Shown piece after piece: positions 43,021-53,263 of a stretch of DNA of 64,000 nucleotides. The notes beneath the pieces are model-generated. The model searched no databases. It was given only the letters and a program-made list of their open reading frames with translations, and was not told the DNA's origin. The translations under genes and the position numbers were made by a program. This DNA comes from Rhodohalobacter sp. 614A (GTDB taxonomy: Bacteria > Bacteroidota > Rhodothermia > Balneolales > Balneolaceae). Every line of letters starts with the position of its first letter. Position 1 is the stretch's first letter. The stretch spans positions 62,001 through 126,000 of the forward strand of contig NZ_JAKEDS010000002.1 of assembly GCF_021462415.1 (NCBI RefSeq), read 5' to 3'.

Positions 43021-43578
43021 CTAGGGAGCATTAATACTTATGCCGCTGATCAGCGGTTGCAGATTCTCGCCCAGTATAACTGCAAAAGAATAAAAAACCT
43101 CGTTTTGAGGGACGACCTGATGTGGGTTTGAATGATTTGTTATACCGGAAACATCAAGTGTTTGTGGAATCCAGTTGGGAAGTACTTTCAGGCTTTCAAC
43201 AAGCACTGAATTAAAACCAGATTTTTGATTCTGGAATATATTCCACTGCTCAATCAGCCAACCGGATTGGGATTGATTTTGAGTGTGGGTGTCCGATGAA
43301 ACCGGAATTTTGAAATGATCCCTGTGATTGGCCACCAGTTCGGAAGCTTCTTCTACAAGAATCCAGAAATCACCTGCCTGTTCCGGCAGTTCTTTGATCG
43401 TATTTCTGAGCTTAACCTCACTTTCATTTCCAGAGGAGACTACATTATGATCCAGCCATCGTGTAAAAGCCGTTTTTTGAGCCTGGCTTGAAAATGGCAC
43501 AAGCAAGTGCGCCAGGAACCCGGCCATCAAAAAAGTGATGGTAATTGACCGAAAGATATGTGTAGCTCTTTTATTCAT
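43021..43578 (-). CDS. Exported hypothetical protein
   Basis: No family is recognised. The ATG at 43578 gives a 185-residue protein with a signal peptide-like start (FRSITITFLMAGFLAHLLVPFSSQAQ) and a mature part with no obvious repeats or catalytic motif. A TTG at 43605 could add nine residues. It lies alone between secD and the SLC12-like gene on the same strand; no function can be given. Confidence 0.6.
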   Translation of the reverse strand: MNKRATHIFRSITITFLMAGFLAHLLVPFSSQAQKTAFTRWLDHNVVSSGNESEVKLRNTIKELPEQAGDFWILVEEASELVANHRDHFKIPVSSDTHTQNQSQSGWLIEQWNIFQNQKSGFNSVLVESLKVLPNWIPQTLDVSGITNHSNPHQVVPQNEVFYSFAVILGENLQPLISGISINAP

Positions 43579-43670
43579 CAGACTTGTAAAAATAGACAGA
43601 ATCAACCCTCATGACAAACATTATTTGCTGAGAATTTGAGACAAGAAATGGATCAAACTGATTCTTCAAA

Positions 43671-45905
43671 TCATTCCTGCTGAAACGTGTCTTCCTGCAT
43701 TAAAACTTCACCGAATGATATTTCCTCCGCAGCAAGAACCATGATGGTTGTGGGCAGGTTTTTAAGCCGTTTCTGAAGGGATTCATAATAAGAGGAAAAG
43801 TTTTCATCTGGCACGGCCATTCCCATAAATACAAGATCGGCATCACCGGAAGATTCGTGCAGAATTTGGGTAAAAGATTTACCTTCGGAAACCAACACCT
43901 GTGCTTCTGCACCAATCCGGATTTTTTGAATGATTTCAGTCAAATTCTGTTGAGCACTTTCAGCAGCCGCCTGATTATCTACAACCATTTTAATTCGTAC
44001 TTTGGCATCCCACCAGGGCCGGCTGCTTTGCAACAAATAGGCCAGAAGCATCATCAATCCGCCATTTCCCCTTAAACCTCCCCACCAGATATCAATGATT
44101 TCTTTGTCTCCATATCCTTTTTCCTTGTTGTCGTGGACAACAATTACGTTTCTTTTTTGGCGATGAAAATGGGTAATCATTCCACAGTATTCATCGATAT
44201 ATTCTTTATTCTCGCTGTCTCCAAGAATTACCGTGTTTGGAACCAATGCACCAAGGCCGTACGAATCCACAAGTTTCTTGCCGCCTTCGAATGCACTCGC
44301 CGCAGTAGTCACCCTGACCAATCCCTGAATGCTTCGTTTTGAAAGAAACTCGCGGATTTTTTCTTCCATATCCTGCTGCCTTTCAGGGCTGATATTATCC
44401 GTTGTCAAAACAGTTGATATCGTGAGAATGCCCCTGTTGTGAGTAATGGAGGAGGCAAATTCAATGAGATGAAATCGTTTTGTGGGAGCTCCTGAAAGTA
44501 CGAGAGGATGTGGCCGCCAGGTTTTGGCTTCAGTTTCAACACTCATTCGCATCAAACCTGCGCGGGTGATAGCCATCCAGATTCCGCGCCGTACATCTCC
44601 CCAAGTTGATTCTAGTTCTCTCCGTTGCAACCAGATAAAAATGACAATGACAAATAAAAAAGCAATTCCTGTAGCGAGTGCGTTGATCAGAAGCATGACA
44701 CTAATACACCCCAAAGCTCCAAGCAATGAGAAGCTCCAGTGCACCTTGAACTTGGGTCTGAATGAAGGGCTTTGCAACAACCGCTCAATTCCTGCGGTGA
44801 TATTGAGAACGCCATATGTGGTTAAAAAGAACATCGTAAGAATAGGAGCGATGATATTCAGATTGCCAAAGTAAACAGCGGTTAAAGCTACCAGTAACGT
44901 TATAACCGTACCAATTCTGGGGGAGTCGTCTTCGCCATCGCCCCGGCCGAGCCACCTCAACCATCTTGGTAAAACGCCATCACGGGCCAGAGCCTGGAGA
45001 ACACGCGGAGCTCCAAGAATACTGCCTACAGCACTGGAAAGCGTGGCGCCCCAAACGCCAATCAAAATAGCATCCCCCCAGTAAGACATTTTTCTCATGA
45101 TGAGGGGATCTTCGATCAATGTAAGTGCATCGGCCCGATTGGCCAGAATGATTGGCAGAACCATATAAATTAAATAGCCAACGCCAATTGCAGCAAAGGT
45201 TCCTTTGGGAATAGATTCGGCGGGATTTTCAAGATCACCGGACATATTTACCCCAGCCATAATTCCTGTTACAGCGGGGAAGAATACGGCAAATACAGTC
45301 CAGAATGGTTCGGAGTGGCGTTCGGCCGCTCCCCACATTTCAATATTGGATTGTTCAATCGGGCTGCCGAACAAAAGTGAAAGCAGTGAGAGCGCAATCC
45401 CAAACATGATGAAATACTGGGCACGGATGGCTGCTTTTGCCGAGATAATGGCAAGCACGGCGACACCAATAGTCGTGACCAGCCCTACAATCTTAAAATC
45501 CAATGCAGGAAAAACGCCAACTATACTTTCTGCAAATCCTACGGTGTACAAGGCTACAGAAAGTGCCTGGGCTATGTAGAGCGGAATACCGATAGCGCCG
45601 CCCGATTCAATTCCCAGGGATCGGCTGATCATGTAATAGGCGCCACCAATTCGTACGCGCTGATCTGTAGCGATAGCAGCAATGGAAAGGCCGGTTAGAA
45701 AAGTAATGGCAGTGGAAAGTGTTACAATCAGTAACGTACCGATAAGGCCAACATTCCCGACAACCCAGCCAAATCGTAAGTACATGATAACGCCGAGAAT
45801 CGTCAGGATGGAAGGAGTAAAAACACCACCGAACGTACCTAAACCACCTTTTTTTGATGGAATCACTTCCTGTTCAGGTACAGACTTCCGGAATGGATTT
45901 TTCAT
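43671..45905 (-). CDS. SLC12-like cation-chloride cotransporter family (APC superfamily) with soluble C-terminal domain
   Basis: The N-terminal membrane half (about residues 22-440) opens with GTFGGVFTPSILTILGVIMYLRFGWVVG, the pattern of the eukaryotic Na-K-Cl and K-Cl cotransporters, and contains 12 predicted helices with GVNMSGDLENPAESIPKGT. The C-terminal part (about 470-744) is soluble and looks like the CCC regulatory domain with stress-protein-like (Usp) folds. Bacterial members are little studied; amino acid or ion/chloride cotransport are both possible. The length of 744 residues is long for a bacterial APC protein. Confidence 0.82.
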   Translation of the reverse strand: MKNPFRKSVPEQEVIPSKKGGLGTFGGVFTPSILTILGVIMYLRFGWVVGNVGLIGTLLIVTLSTAITFLTGLSIAAIATDQRVRIGGAYYMISRSLGIESGGAIGIPLYIAQALSVALYTVGFAESIVGVFPALDFKIVGLVTTIGVAVLAIISAKAAIRAQYFIMFGIALSLLSLLFGSPIEQSNIEMWGAAERHSEPFWTVFAVFFPAVTGIMAGVNMSGDLENPAESIPKGTFAAIGVGYLIYMVLPIILANRADALTLIEDPLIMRKMSYWGDAILIGVWGATLSSAVGSILGAPRVLQALARDGVLPRWLRWLGRGDGEDDSPRIGTVITLLVALTAVYFGNLNIIAPILTMFFLTTYGVLNITAGIERLLQSPSFRPKFKVHWSFSLLGALGCISVMLLINALATGIAFLFVIVIFIWLQRRELESTWGDVRRGIWMAITRAGLMRMSVETEAKTWRPHPLVLSGAPTKRFHLIEFASSITHNRGILTISTVLTTDNISPERQQDMEEKIREFLSKRSIQGLVRVTTAASAFEGGKKLVDSYGLGALVPNTVILGDSENKEYIDEYCGMITHFHRQKRNVIVVHDNKEKGYGDKEIIDIWWGGLRGNGGLMMLLAYLLQSSRPWWDAKVRIKMVVDNQAAAESAQQNLTEIIQKIRIGAEAQVLVSEGKSFTQILHESSGDADLVFMGMAVPDENFSSYYESLQKRLKNLPTTIMVLAAEEISFGEVLMQEDTFQQE

Positions 45906-46034
45906 AAATTAATTTCTTGTCCCCTGAACCCTTCTGAAAAATTTATTGATTCTTTGGATTTCAATGTGTCAAAAGCCATGTGTATTGAGCCATTCAAAGA
46001 AAGCAATTTCAATAAAAAAGAAAAAGAGTTTATC

Positions 46035-48881
46035 CTAAGCGGATGATTTTTCTTTTTTAAGTTCACGGTCAAATTCCTGTTTTAAATAACGGCCGGTATA
46101 GCTCTCTTCTATACTGGAAATTTCTTCGGGTGTACCGGTTGCAAGAATTTCACCGCCGCCGCGCCCTCCTTCAGGTCCAAGATCAATAATCCAATCGGCC
46201 GCTTTAATAAGATCAAGATTGTGTTCAATTACAATAACGGTATTTCCCTTGTTTACCAGTTTTTGGATCACTTCCACCAGCATTTTTACGTCCTGAAAAT
46301 GGAGGCCGGTTGTCGGCTCATCCATAATGTAAACCGTATCCCCGGTGCCAATTTTCGACAATTCCCTGGAGAGCTTGATCCGTTGAGCTTCACCACCACT
46401 GAGTGTAGTACTGGACTGGCCAAGCGTCAGATATCCCAAACCGACGGAGTTTAAGGTTTTCAATTTTCGTTTTATAGAGGGGATGGAATCAAAGAACTCA
46501 TACGCCTCACTGATGGGCATCTGAAGAACATCCGAAATATTTTTTCCCTTGTAATGAATTTCCAGCGTTTCACGGTTATAGCGATCTCCATTACAATTCT
46601 CGCAATCCACATACACATCGGGAAGGAAATTCATCTCGATTTTCCGAACGCCATCGCCCTGGCAGGTTTCGCAGCGGCCTCCCTTCACATTGAAAGAGAA
46701 TCGACCCTGGTCATATCCCCTGATTTTAGATTCAGGAAGTTCAGCAAACAGAGAGCGAATATGATCAAAAACCTTTGTGTACGTGCCGGGATTTGATCGT
46801 GGTGTTCTTCCAATCGGGCTTTGATCAATCGAAATTACTTTATCAACGTTTTTCAAACCTTCTATTTCCTGGTAAGGAAGAGGTACATCTTTTGATTTAT
46901 AAAACTCGTTCGAGAGAATAGGCGCGAGTGTTTGGTTGATCAACGAACTTTTACCGCTACCACTGACTCCGGTTATACAGATAAATTTGCCAAGTGGAAT
47001 TTCCAGATCTACCTCTTTCAGGTTATGTCCGGTCGCTTTTTTAATTTGAATACTTTTTCCGGTTCCTTTTCGTCGCTTTTCGGGAAAGGGGATGGTTTCT
47101 TTATCCTGCAGGAACTTCATGGTCATGGAGTCCGGATCAAGTGCATCGGGCTTTCCTTTGGTTACAATGTAACCGCCTTCCGTTCCGGCGCCGGGGCCAA
47201 GGTCCACCACGTAATCGGCATGTTCAATCGTTTCGCGGTCGTGTTCAACTACAATTACTGAATTGCCAAGATCCCGCAACGTTTCAAGCGAACGGATCAG
47301 TTTGATATTATCTCTTTGATGAAGTCCAATACTCGGTTCGTCCAAAATGTAAAGTACGCCAACCAATTGAGTTCCGATCTGTGTTGCAAGCCGAATACGC
47401 TGAGCTTCTCCGCCACTCAATGTTTGCGCTTCACGGTCGAGAGTGAGGTAATTCAGCCCCACATTCAATAGAAAATCCAGCCGGTCGATAACTTCTTTCA
47501 ATACCTGTTGACCAATGGTTCGCTGGCGTTCATTCAGTTTTAAATTGCCAATCGTTTTTCGCAGGGTGTCAATATCCTGAACAACAAGATCGTGGATTGT
47601 ATACCCATCTATTTTATAGGAGAGAGCTTCGGGATTCAGCCGCCCGCCATTGCATTTGGGACATGTTATTTTGGATAAATATGCTTTTGCCTTGTCCCGC
47701 TGCTTATTCGATTTACTCTCTTCATACTGTTCCCGAATAATCGATCGAAGGCCTGAAAATTTATGCTTATAGGTTACATTGTTTTTCTTGAAATCATAAC
47801 TCACATTGAATTTTTGATCGCCACCACCTTCAAACAAAAGATCGAGAGCTTCCTCAGAAAAATTTTCAATGGGAGTATCAAAATCATAACCAACAGTTTC
47901 CAAAACAGCCCTTAACTGTTTGAATACAAAAATATCCCGCGGTGTACCCAAGAAACGAATAGCCCCTTCGCTGATTGATTTTTCCGGATTTTGGATGACA
48001 AGTTCGCGGCTTACATCATACCGGTAACCCAAACCGTTACACGCTTTACAGGCTCCAAAAGGAGAGTTGAACGAGAATAGGTTGGGAGCGGGATCTTCAT
48101 AAGAAAGCCCGCTTTCGGGATCATAAAGATTTTTGCTGAAGACTTTGTCGTGGATTTCACCATTTTCCTGGATTCCCAAAATCAGGTTTCCGTCGGCCAT
48201 TTCCAGAGCAAGATGAACACTTTCCGAAATTCTTTTCTCGCTTTTTTGTGAGATCACAAATCGGTCTACAACAACCTCAATATTGTGTGTTTTGTATCGG
48301 TCCAGTTTAATTTCACCTTCAAGGTCAATCAATTCTCCATCCACCCGCGCTTTGATGTAACCTTGTTTCTTCATCTGTTCAAAAAGTTCGCGGTAATGTC
48401 CCTTTCGTCCGCGGACCACCGGCGCCAGGCAGTAAGCTTTCGTTCCCTCTTCAAGCTCCATAATGGCAGCTACAATCTGATCGGATGTTTGCTTCTCCAT
48501 TTTATTCCCGGATTTATAGGAATAGGGGATGGCAATCCGTGCGTAGAGGAGCCGGAGAAAATCGTAGATTTCCGTTACCGTACCTACTGTTGAGCGCGGG
48601 TTTCTGTTTGTCGTTTTTTGGTCGATGGAAATAACGGGGGAGAGTCCGTCGATAAAATCAACATCGGGGCGTTCCATCATTCCTAAAAATTGCCGGGCAT
48701 AAGCCGAAAGCGATTCGAGAAAACGGCGCTGACCCTCCGCATAAATCGTATCGAAAGCCAGTGATGATTTGCCGGAACCGGAAAGACCGGTTAAAACCAC
48801 AAACTTCTCTCGGGGGATGTTAATATCGATATTTTTAAGATTATGCTCGCGGGCGCCGCGGATTACAATATCTTGTTGCAC
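46035..48881 (-). CDS. uvrA: UvrABC nucleotide-excision repair subunit A
   Basis: UvrA is the damage-sensing ABC ATPase of excision repair. It has two ATPase halves: Walker [20 protein letters not shown] near the start and [10 protein letters not shown] in the second half, [12 protein letters not shown] and [12 protein letters not shown] signatures, and three Cys-type zinc modules ([18 protein letters not shown], and [11 protein letters not shown] with CENCNGDRY). The 948-residue length is standard. It is divergent from the DAHP synthase gene; the gap of 305 bases holds both promoters and no other gene. Confidence 0.97.
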   Translation of the reverse strand: MQQDIVIRGAREHNLKNIDINIPREKFVVLTGLSGSGKSSLAFDTIYAEGQRRFLESLSAYARQFLGMMERPDVDFIDGLSPVISIDQKTTNRNPRSTVGTVTEIYDFLRLLYARIAIPYSYKSGNKMEKQTSDQIVAAIMELEEGTKAYCLAPVVRGRKGHYRELFEQMKKQGYIKARVDGELIDLEGEIKLDRYKTHNIEVVVDRFVISQKSEKRISESVHLALEMADGNLILGIQENGEIHDKVFSKNLYDPESGLSYEDPAPNLFSFNSPFGACKACNGLGYRYDVSRELVIQNPEKSISEGAIRFLGTPRDIFVFKQLRAVLETVGYDFDTPIENFSEEALDLLFEGGGDQKFNVSYDFKKNNVTYKHKFSGLRSIIREQYEESKSNKQRDKAKAYLSKITCPKCNGGRLNPEALSYKIDGYTIHDLVVQDIDTLRKTIGNLKLNERQRTIGQQVLKEVIDRLDFLLNVGLNYLTLDREAQTLSGGEAQRIRLATQIGTQLVGVLYILDEPSIGLHQRDNIKLIRSLETLRDLGNSVIVVEHDRETIEHADYVVDLGPGAGTEGGYIVTKGKPDALDPDSMTMKFLQDKETIPFPEKRRKGTGKSIQIKKATGHNLKEVDLEIPLGKFICITGVSGSGKSSLINQTLAPILSNEFYKSKDVPLPYQEIEGLKNVDKVISIDQSPIGRTPRSNPGTYTKVFDHIRSLFAELPESKIRGYDQGRFSFNVKGGRCETCQGDGVRKIEMNFLPDVYVDCENCNGDRYNRETLEIHYKGKNISDVLQMPISEAYEFFDSIPSIKRKLKTLNSVGLGYLTLGQSSTTLSGGEAQRIKLSRELSKIGTGDTVYIMDEPTTGLHFQDVKMLVEVIQKLVNKGNTVIVIEHNLDLIKAADWIIDLGPEGGRGGGEILATGTPEEISSIEESYTGRYLKQEFDRELKKEKSSA

Positions 48882-49186
48882 AGAAGAATGGATTGTAGGT
48901 TAAAACTTGTAAGATACAAAGAGTATTGATGAACAACATCCCTTTCAACAATGAAAAAAAGAAACGCATTCATGTTTTGCTAGATTGTTTTATGATTTAA
49001 AAAGTGAGTTCGGGCGAAGTCGAAAACCCGCTGAATATTTTCCGTCTTCCTTCTTAAAAAAGCTCAACACTTAGTTCATTGTTTCGTTCTCAATTGTATA
49101 ATTACAGGATGCACTATTAAAACTTTATCAATTCATAAAATGATGCTTATATTTAGGGTCTTTTTGAACCGTATTTAATTTTAGAC
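48882..49186. other. Divergent promoter region, no gene seen
   Basis: This 305-base AT-rich gap lies between the divergent uvrA and DAHP synthase genes and must hold the promoters of both. I see no convincing SOS (LexA) box, RNA gene or reading frame of significance. Confidence 0.5.
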
Positions 49187-50584
49187 ATGAGTACTATCGC
49201 CAAACGAGCCAATAAAATTGAAGTCCCCGATCTGATGGAAGGCCATGGTTGGCATCCGCTTTCCTGGAATGATAAAGAAATTGAACAACTCCCCGAGTAT
49301 CCTGATACCGCAGAACTTCAGGCAGCATTTGAAGAATTGAAGTCACTTCCTCCGCTGATTACATCCTGGGAAATTGAAGCTTTAAAAGAAAAACTAGCCA
49401 GAGTTTCCAAAGGAGAAGCTTTTTTGTTGCAGGGAGGCGATTGTGCTGAAACGTTCGATGCCTGCCGCTCTCCAAAACTTGTAAATCTGCTGAAAGTGAT
49501 TCTCCAGATGAGTTTCATTATGATTCATGAAATGGGAACCGAAGTGGTTCGTGTTGGCAGAATTGCGGGTCAGTATGCGAAGCCGCGTTCCAAAGATTTT
49601 GAAGAAGTGAACGGCGAAAAAATGCTGAATTATCGCGGAGATCTTATCAATAGCTTTAAACCCGATGTGGAGGCGAGAAAGCCGGATCCCAGGCGATTAC
49701 TCGAAGCATATCAAAAATCGGCTTTATCATTAAACTTTTTGAGGGCTCTTTCTGATGAAGGATTTGCGGATTTGCAACATCCAGAACAGTGGGAACTCGA
49801 TTTTATGCATAATAATGAGTTCTATAAAGATTATGAGAGCATGGTTGCCTCCATCAACAATGCCATCAAATTTATGGAGACCATTACTCCAAACCGGTTC
49901 AATACCATTCATAAAGTGGATCTCTATACGTCTCATGAAGCACTGAATCTTTTTTATGATTCTGCTCAAACAAGAAGAGTTCCAAGAAAACAGGGTTGGT
50001 GGAATTTAAGCTCGCATATGGTTTGGTTGGGCAATCGTACACAACAGCTTGATGGCGCACATGTTGAATATTTGAAAGGGATTCAAAATCCGGTAGGGAT
50101 TAAAGTGGGTCCTCCTTTTGATCTGGATAACCTGCTTTCCATGCTCGATGCCATCAATCCGTCTCACGAAGCCGGGAAAATTGTTCTGATAACACGAATG
50201 GGACACGGACAGGTTGAAAAAAATCTCCCATCGTTTATCCGTGCTGTTAAACAAAATGGGCATCCGGTGGTTTGGAGCTGTGATCCTATGCATGGCAATA
50301 CATATTCTACGGGAAATAACATCAAAACCCGGAAATTCGAAGAGATTCTTGATGAAATCAGAATGACGTTCGATGTTCATCGATCCGAAGCCAGCTACCT
50401 TGGCGGGGTTCACCTCGAGTTGACCGGAGATAACGTAACCGAATGTGTGGGTGGTGCTAATGGTTTGAACGAAGATGGCCTTAGCCACAACTACGAAACC
50501 TACTGTGATCCACGGCTGAATTACGAACAAAGCCTTGAAATGGCATTTCTGGTAGCGAAAGAATGGAATAGAAGTTATCGGTAA
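49187..50584 (+). CDS. Class II (plant-type) 3-deoxy-7-phosphoheptulonate synthase
   Basis: This enzyme condenses phosphoenolpyruvate and erythrose 4-phosphate to start the shikimate pathway. Class II features are clear: LLQGGDCAETFDAC (metal/substrate Cys), RVGRIAGQYAKPRS, the WNLSSHMVWLG-type block, KVGPP, and WSCDPMHGNT. The length of 465 residues fits the AroAII class. It is followed by a strong terminator, so it is a single gene. Confidence 0.96.
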   Translation: MSTIAKRANKIEVPDLMEGHGWHPLSWNDKEIEQLPEYPDTAELQAAFEELKSLPPLITSWEIEALKEKLARVSKGEAFLLQGGDCAETFDACRSPKLVNLLKVILQMSFIMIHEMGTEVVRVGRIAGQYAKPRSKDFEEVNGEKMLNYRGDLINSFKPDVEARKPDPRRLLEAYQKSALSLNFLRALSDEGFADLQHPEQWELDFMHNNEFYKDYESMVASINNAIKFMETITPNRFNTIHKVDLYTSHEALNLFYDSAQTRRVPRKQGWWNLSSHMVWLGNRTQQLDGAHVEYLKGIQNPVGIKVGPPFDLDNLLSMLDAINPSHEAGKIVLITRMGHGQVEKNLPSFIRAVKQNGHPVVWSCDPMHGNTYSTGNNIKTRKFEEILDEIRMTFDVHRSEASYLGGVHLELTGDNVTECVGGANGLNEDGLSHNYETYCDPRLNYEQSLEMAFLVAKEWNRSYR

Positions 50585-50607
50585 GACTTTTTTGCATTTC
50601 TGTTTTT

Positions 50608-50638
50608 AAAGGGAAGGCATTGTTGCCTTCCCTTTTTT
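50608..50638 (+). terminator. Rho-independent terminator after DAHP synthase
   Basis: A perfect stem of GGGAAGGCA (50611-50619) and TGCCTTCCC (50624-50632), extended by AAA/TTT, with a four-base loop and a T-run, lies 24 bases after the stop codon. Confidence 0.9.
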
Positions 50639-50879
50639 ATTTGCAGCCCATCTATACCCAAACTTACTCTCAAAAAAGACGAACCAAACCAATGGTTATC
50701 AGGATCAGACAAAAAAATATGTTCTGATTCACGGTTTATACCCATCTCCGCCAACTTTACAGTTCTATAAAGACAGGTTGACCAACACATAATGTCAAAC
50801 GGTCGGGTTACGTTATATAAATGAAATATCTGCAGATTGATATTTCAAGGTTGTCAGTTGTTTTTGTGGATTCTCAATT

Positions 50880-50895
50880 TGGCATTCAGATTGCA
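50880..50895 (+). promoter_or_regulatory. Sigma-54 (RpoN) promoter of hsp20
   Basis: The sequence TGGCAT-N5-TTGCA has the -24 GG and -12 GC elements at correct spacing and differs from the consensus TGGCAC-N5-TTGCW at one position. It would start transcription near 50907, about 40 bases before the hsp20 ATG. A sister site precedes the cbpA-like gene. Confidence 0.68.
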
Positions 50896-50948
50896 TAATT
50901 AATAAGTGAAAACATGAATTATTAATCTTAACCAAAAGGTGATTTACT

Positions 50949-51377
50949 ATGACACTTATTAAATATAATCAGCCAGGTAGAGATATTTTCGGAAAGAGAT
51001 TTTCAGACATTATGGACGAATTCTTTAATGATGCGGTAGCAACAAGACAAACGTCATTTGCACCAAGCATTGATATTTCCGAAACCGACAAACAATACCT
51101 TATTGATGTTGAGCTTCCCGGAATCAGCAAAGAAGACATCGACCTCAATATTGAAAACAACACATTGACCATTTCCGGCGAACGTAAGTTCGAGAAAAAA
51201 GAAGATGGCAAGCAATACCACAGAGTGGAATCACACTATGGCAGCTTCAGCCGATCTTTTACACTGCCGGACAATGTAAAAACTGACAGCATTAATGCCA
51301 CTTACAACAATGGAATACTGAATATAACCGTTGATAAAAGTGAGCAGCAAATGAAGAAGCAGATTAAGATTAAGTAA
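50949..51377 (+). CDS. Hsp20/alpha-crystallin small heat-shock protein
   Basis: This 142-residue holdase chaperone has the alpha-crystallin domain (APSIDISETDKQYLIDVELPGISKEDIDLN..., ending YNNGILNITVDKSE). The A-x-x-x-N-G-I/V-L signature is ATYNNGILNI near residue 120. Proteins of this family bind unfolding proteins under heat or other stress. A sigma-54-type promoter lies upstream and a ribosome binding site AAAGGTG precedes the ATG. Downstream come htrA and a dnaJ-like gene. Confidence 0.93.
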   Translation: MTLIKYNQPGRDIFGKRFSDIMDEFFNDAVATRQTSFAPSIDISETDKQYLIDVELPGISKEDIDLNIENNTLTISGERKFEKKEDGKQYHRVESHYGSFSRSFTLPDNVKTDSINATYNNGILNITVDKSEQQMKKQIKIK

Positions 51378-51436
51378 GTGAATGATTACAGAAGAGCTGT
51401 TCTACTTAGTCCCCTAAAGAGAGCAGGTTAGTTAGC

Positions 51437-51474
51437 GCCGGAGCTGCATTGACATGCACCTCCGGCATTTTTTT
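51437..51474 (+). terminator. Rho-independent terminator after hsp20
   Basis: The stem GCCGGAG (51437-51443) / CTCCGGC (51460-51466) with a second inner stem TGCAT/ATGCA is followed by a T-run (51468-51474). Confidence 0.88.
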
Positions 51475-51551
51475 GAATTTTAAATGTATCAGACAATAAG
51501 AGACAAGTACTACGTTAATTGTCATTGTAAAAATTAAACTAATATTTATCT

Positions 51552-53051
51552 ATGATGGACAGAATGAAAATAAGTATCCTTGCTATGCTGACAGTTGTAT
51601 TCCTGTTCCTGGGAATGCATTATGCAACTGATAATGGATCGGATCATGCATCTGTTTTTAGCATGCCTGAGTTTAACACTGCGGAGGTGACCAAAGCAGA
51701 AGATGCCCCCATTTCTTCGCTTAAGGATTTTAACGATGCAATTGTAAATATTGTAGATCAAACCAATAAAACAGTTGTTACCATTACTACCACTCAGACG
51801 GTAACGCGACGGCAACAATCCCCGTTTTCTTTTTTCTTTGATGATCCCCGGTTTAACCAGGAGCAGGAATTTAGCCGTCAGGGATTGGGTTCAGGCGTGA
51901 TTGTTTCAGAAGATGGATACATCCTCACAAACAATCACGTGATTGAAAATGCCGATGAGATTACGGTCAGACTTTTTGACGATGAAGAATTGGATGCGGA
52001 AATCGTAGGGACAGATCCGGCCAGTGATATTGCCGTTTTAAAAGTAGATACCGGTAATGAACTTCCAGCCATCTCGTTAGGAGACAGTGAGAATATTCGG
52101 GTTGGGGAAATGGTGCTGGCAATTGGTAGCCCATTAGGGCAGCAATTTGCACACTCCGTTTCTATGGGAATTGTAAGTGCAAGCGGCCGTTCCTCTTTGG
52201 GGTTAAATTCTTATGAAAATTACATCCAAACCGATGCCGCAATCAACCCTGGAAATTCCGGCGGTGCTCTTATCAATCTTGATGGAGAACTAATTGGAAT
52301 TAACACAGCGATTGCCAGCCGAACCGGCGGTTACCAGGGACTTGGTTTTGCTATCCCGGTAAATATGGCTCGCAATGTAATGGAAGCCTTGATTACAGAA
52401 GGCCGTGTTGCACGTGGCTATCTTGGAATTACCTTTGGCGGAGAAGTAGACCGTACGATGGCCCGAGCACTTGGGCTTGAAAATGCAAGAGGCATTGTAG
52501 TTGGAGATGTGATGTCGGACGGACCCGCCGGAGAAGCTGGCCTCAAAGAAGGAGATGTGATCTTGGAACTGAATGGTCAGCGGGTTCAAAGCTGGATGGA
52601 CTTCAGAGTGAAGATCGGAAACCGCAAACCCGGCGATGAAATTACACTTGGAGTCTTCAGAGATGGCGAGCGAATGGATTTTGATATCGAGTTGGGAGAG
52701 TTGGAAACTGAAGAAATGGCATCCAATAACATTCAGAATGAAGACATGGACAATCTCAGGGAAACACTTGGTTTCTCAGTGGAAGACCTGTCAGACAATA
52801 TTCGTCGCCAGCTTGACCTTGGAGAAGGCGTTAATGGTGTAATTGTGAGCAATATCTCGCAAGCAAGCCAGGCTTATCGACAAGGTCTGCAACGTGGTGA
52901 TGTGATTACGCGAGTGGGTGACGAAGAAGTTTCAACTCCCAATGAATTTTATAGTGCCATTCAAAGTTATATAAATGACGAAACTGAAGCTGTTTTACTT
53001 CGTGTAAATCGGCAAGGTAGAAACGTTTTTATTGCAATTGAATTGCAGTAA
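51552..53051 (+). CDS. DegP/HtrA-type periplasmic serine protease
   Basis: The protein starts with a signal-anchor sequence (ISILAMLTVVFLFLGMHYA). The trypsin-like domain has the catalytic triad H129 (TNNHVIENADE), D159 (ASDIAVLKV) and S236 (NPGNSGGAL), followed by two PDZ domains (GYLGITFGGEVDR... and GVNGVIVSNISQASQAYRQGLQRGDVITRVGDEEV). It degrades or refolds damaged periplasmic and outer-membrane proteins. The length of 499 residues is standard. The first ATG is taken; a second ATG follows directly. Confidence 0.95.
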   Translation: MMDRMKISILAMLTVVFLFLGMHYATDNGSDHASVFSMPEFNTAEVTKAEDAPISSLKDFNDAIVNIVDQTNKTVVTITTTQTVTRRQQSPFSFFFDDPRFNQEQEFSRQGLGSGVIVSEDGYILTNNHVIENADEITVRLFDDEELDAEIVGTDPASDIAVLKVDTGNELPAISLGDSENIRVGEMVLAIGSPLGQQFAHSVSMGIVSASGRSSLGLNSYENYIQTDAAINPGNSGGALINLDGELIGINTAIASRTGGYQGLGFAIPVNMARNVMEALITEGRVARGYLGITFGGEVDRTMARALGLENARGIVVGDVMSDGPAGEAGLKEGDVILELNGQRVQSWMDFRVKIGNRKPGDEITLGVFRDGERMDFDIELGELETEEMASNNIQNEDMDNLRETLGFSVEDLSDNIRRQLDLGEGVNGVIVSNISQASQAYRQGLQRGDVITRVGDEEVSTPNEFYSAIQSYINDETEAVLLRVNRQGRNVFIAIELQ

Positions 53052-53081
53052 AAAGCCATGTGGTTATGGTTAAGGTTAGGG

Positions 53082-53114
53082 CCTCTGTCATTTTTTTGAC
53101 AGAGGCTTTTTTTA
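53082..53114. terminator. Terminator after htrA
   Basis: A 10-bp perfect stem (GCCTCTGTCA at 53082-53091, TGACAGAGGC at 53098-53107) with a T-only loop and a following T-run lies 30 bases after the htrA stop codon. Confidence 0.92.
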
Positions 53115-53214
53115 TGTTTATGATTTCCAGTTAACCTGCAAAATGACAAAAGGAAAGTGTAACGTGATGCAAAATTCCATAAATGACTGTCAATATCGCA
53201 AAAGGGATTTGTAG

Positions 53215-53230
53215 TGGCATATCTTTTGCA
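53215..53230 (+). promoter_or_regulatory. Sigma-54 (RpoN) promoter of the cbpA/dnaJ-like gene
   Basis: TGGCAT-N5-TTGCA has correct -24/-12 spacing with one mismatch to the consensus. It is almost the same as the site before hsp20, including the flanking ATAwT bases. Transcription would start near 53242. Confidence 0.68.
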
Positions 53231-53263
53231 TATTGATGGATAGATGAATGATGAGGAGTAAGT

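Noticed and set aside
48882-49186. LexA (SOS) box before uvrA
   Set aside because: No CTGT-N8-ACAG or other clear palindrome was found in the divergent gap.
53215-53230. Chance match of the sigma-54 motif
   Set aside because: Chance was considered, but the near-identical second site before hsp20 and the correct distances made the promoter reading better.
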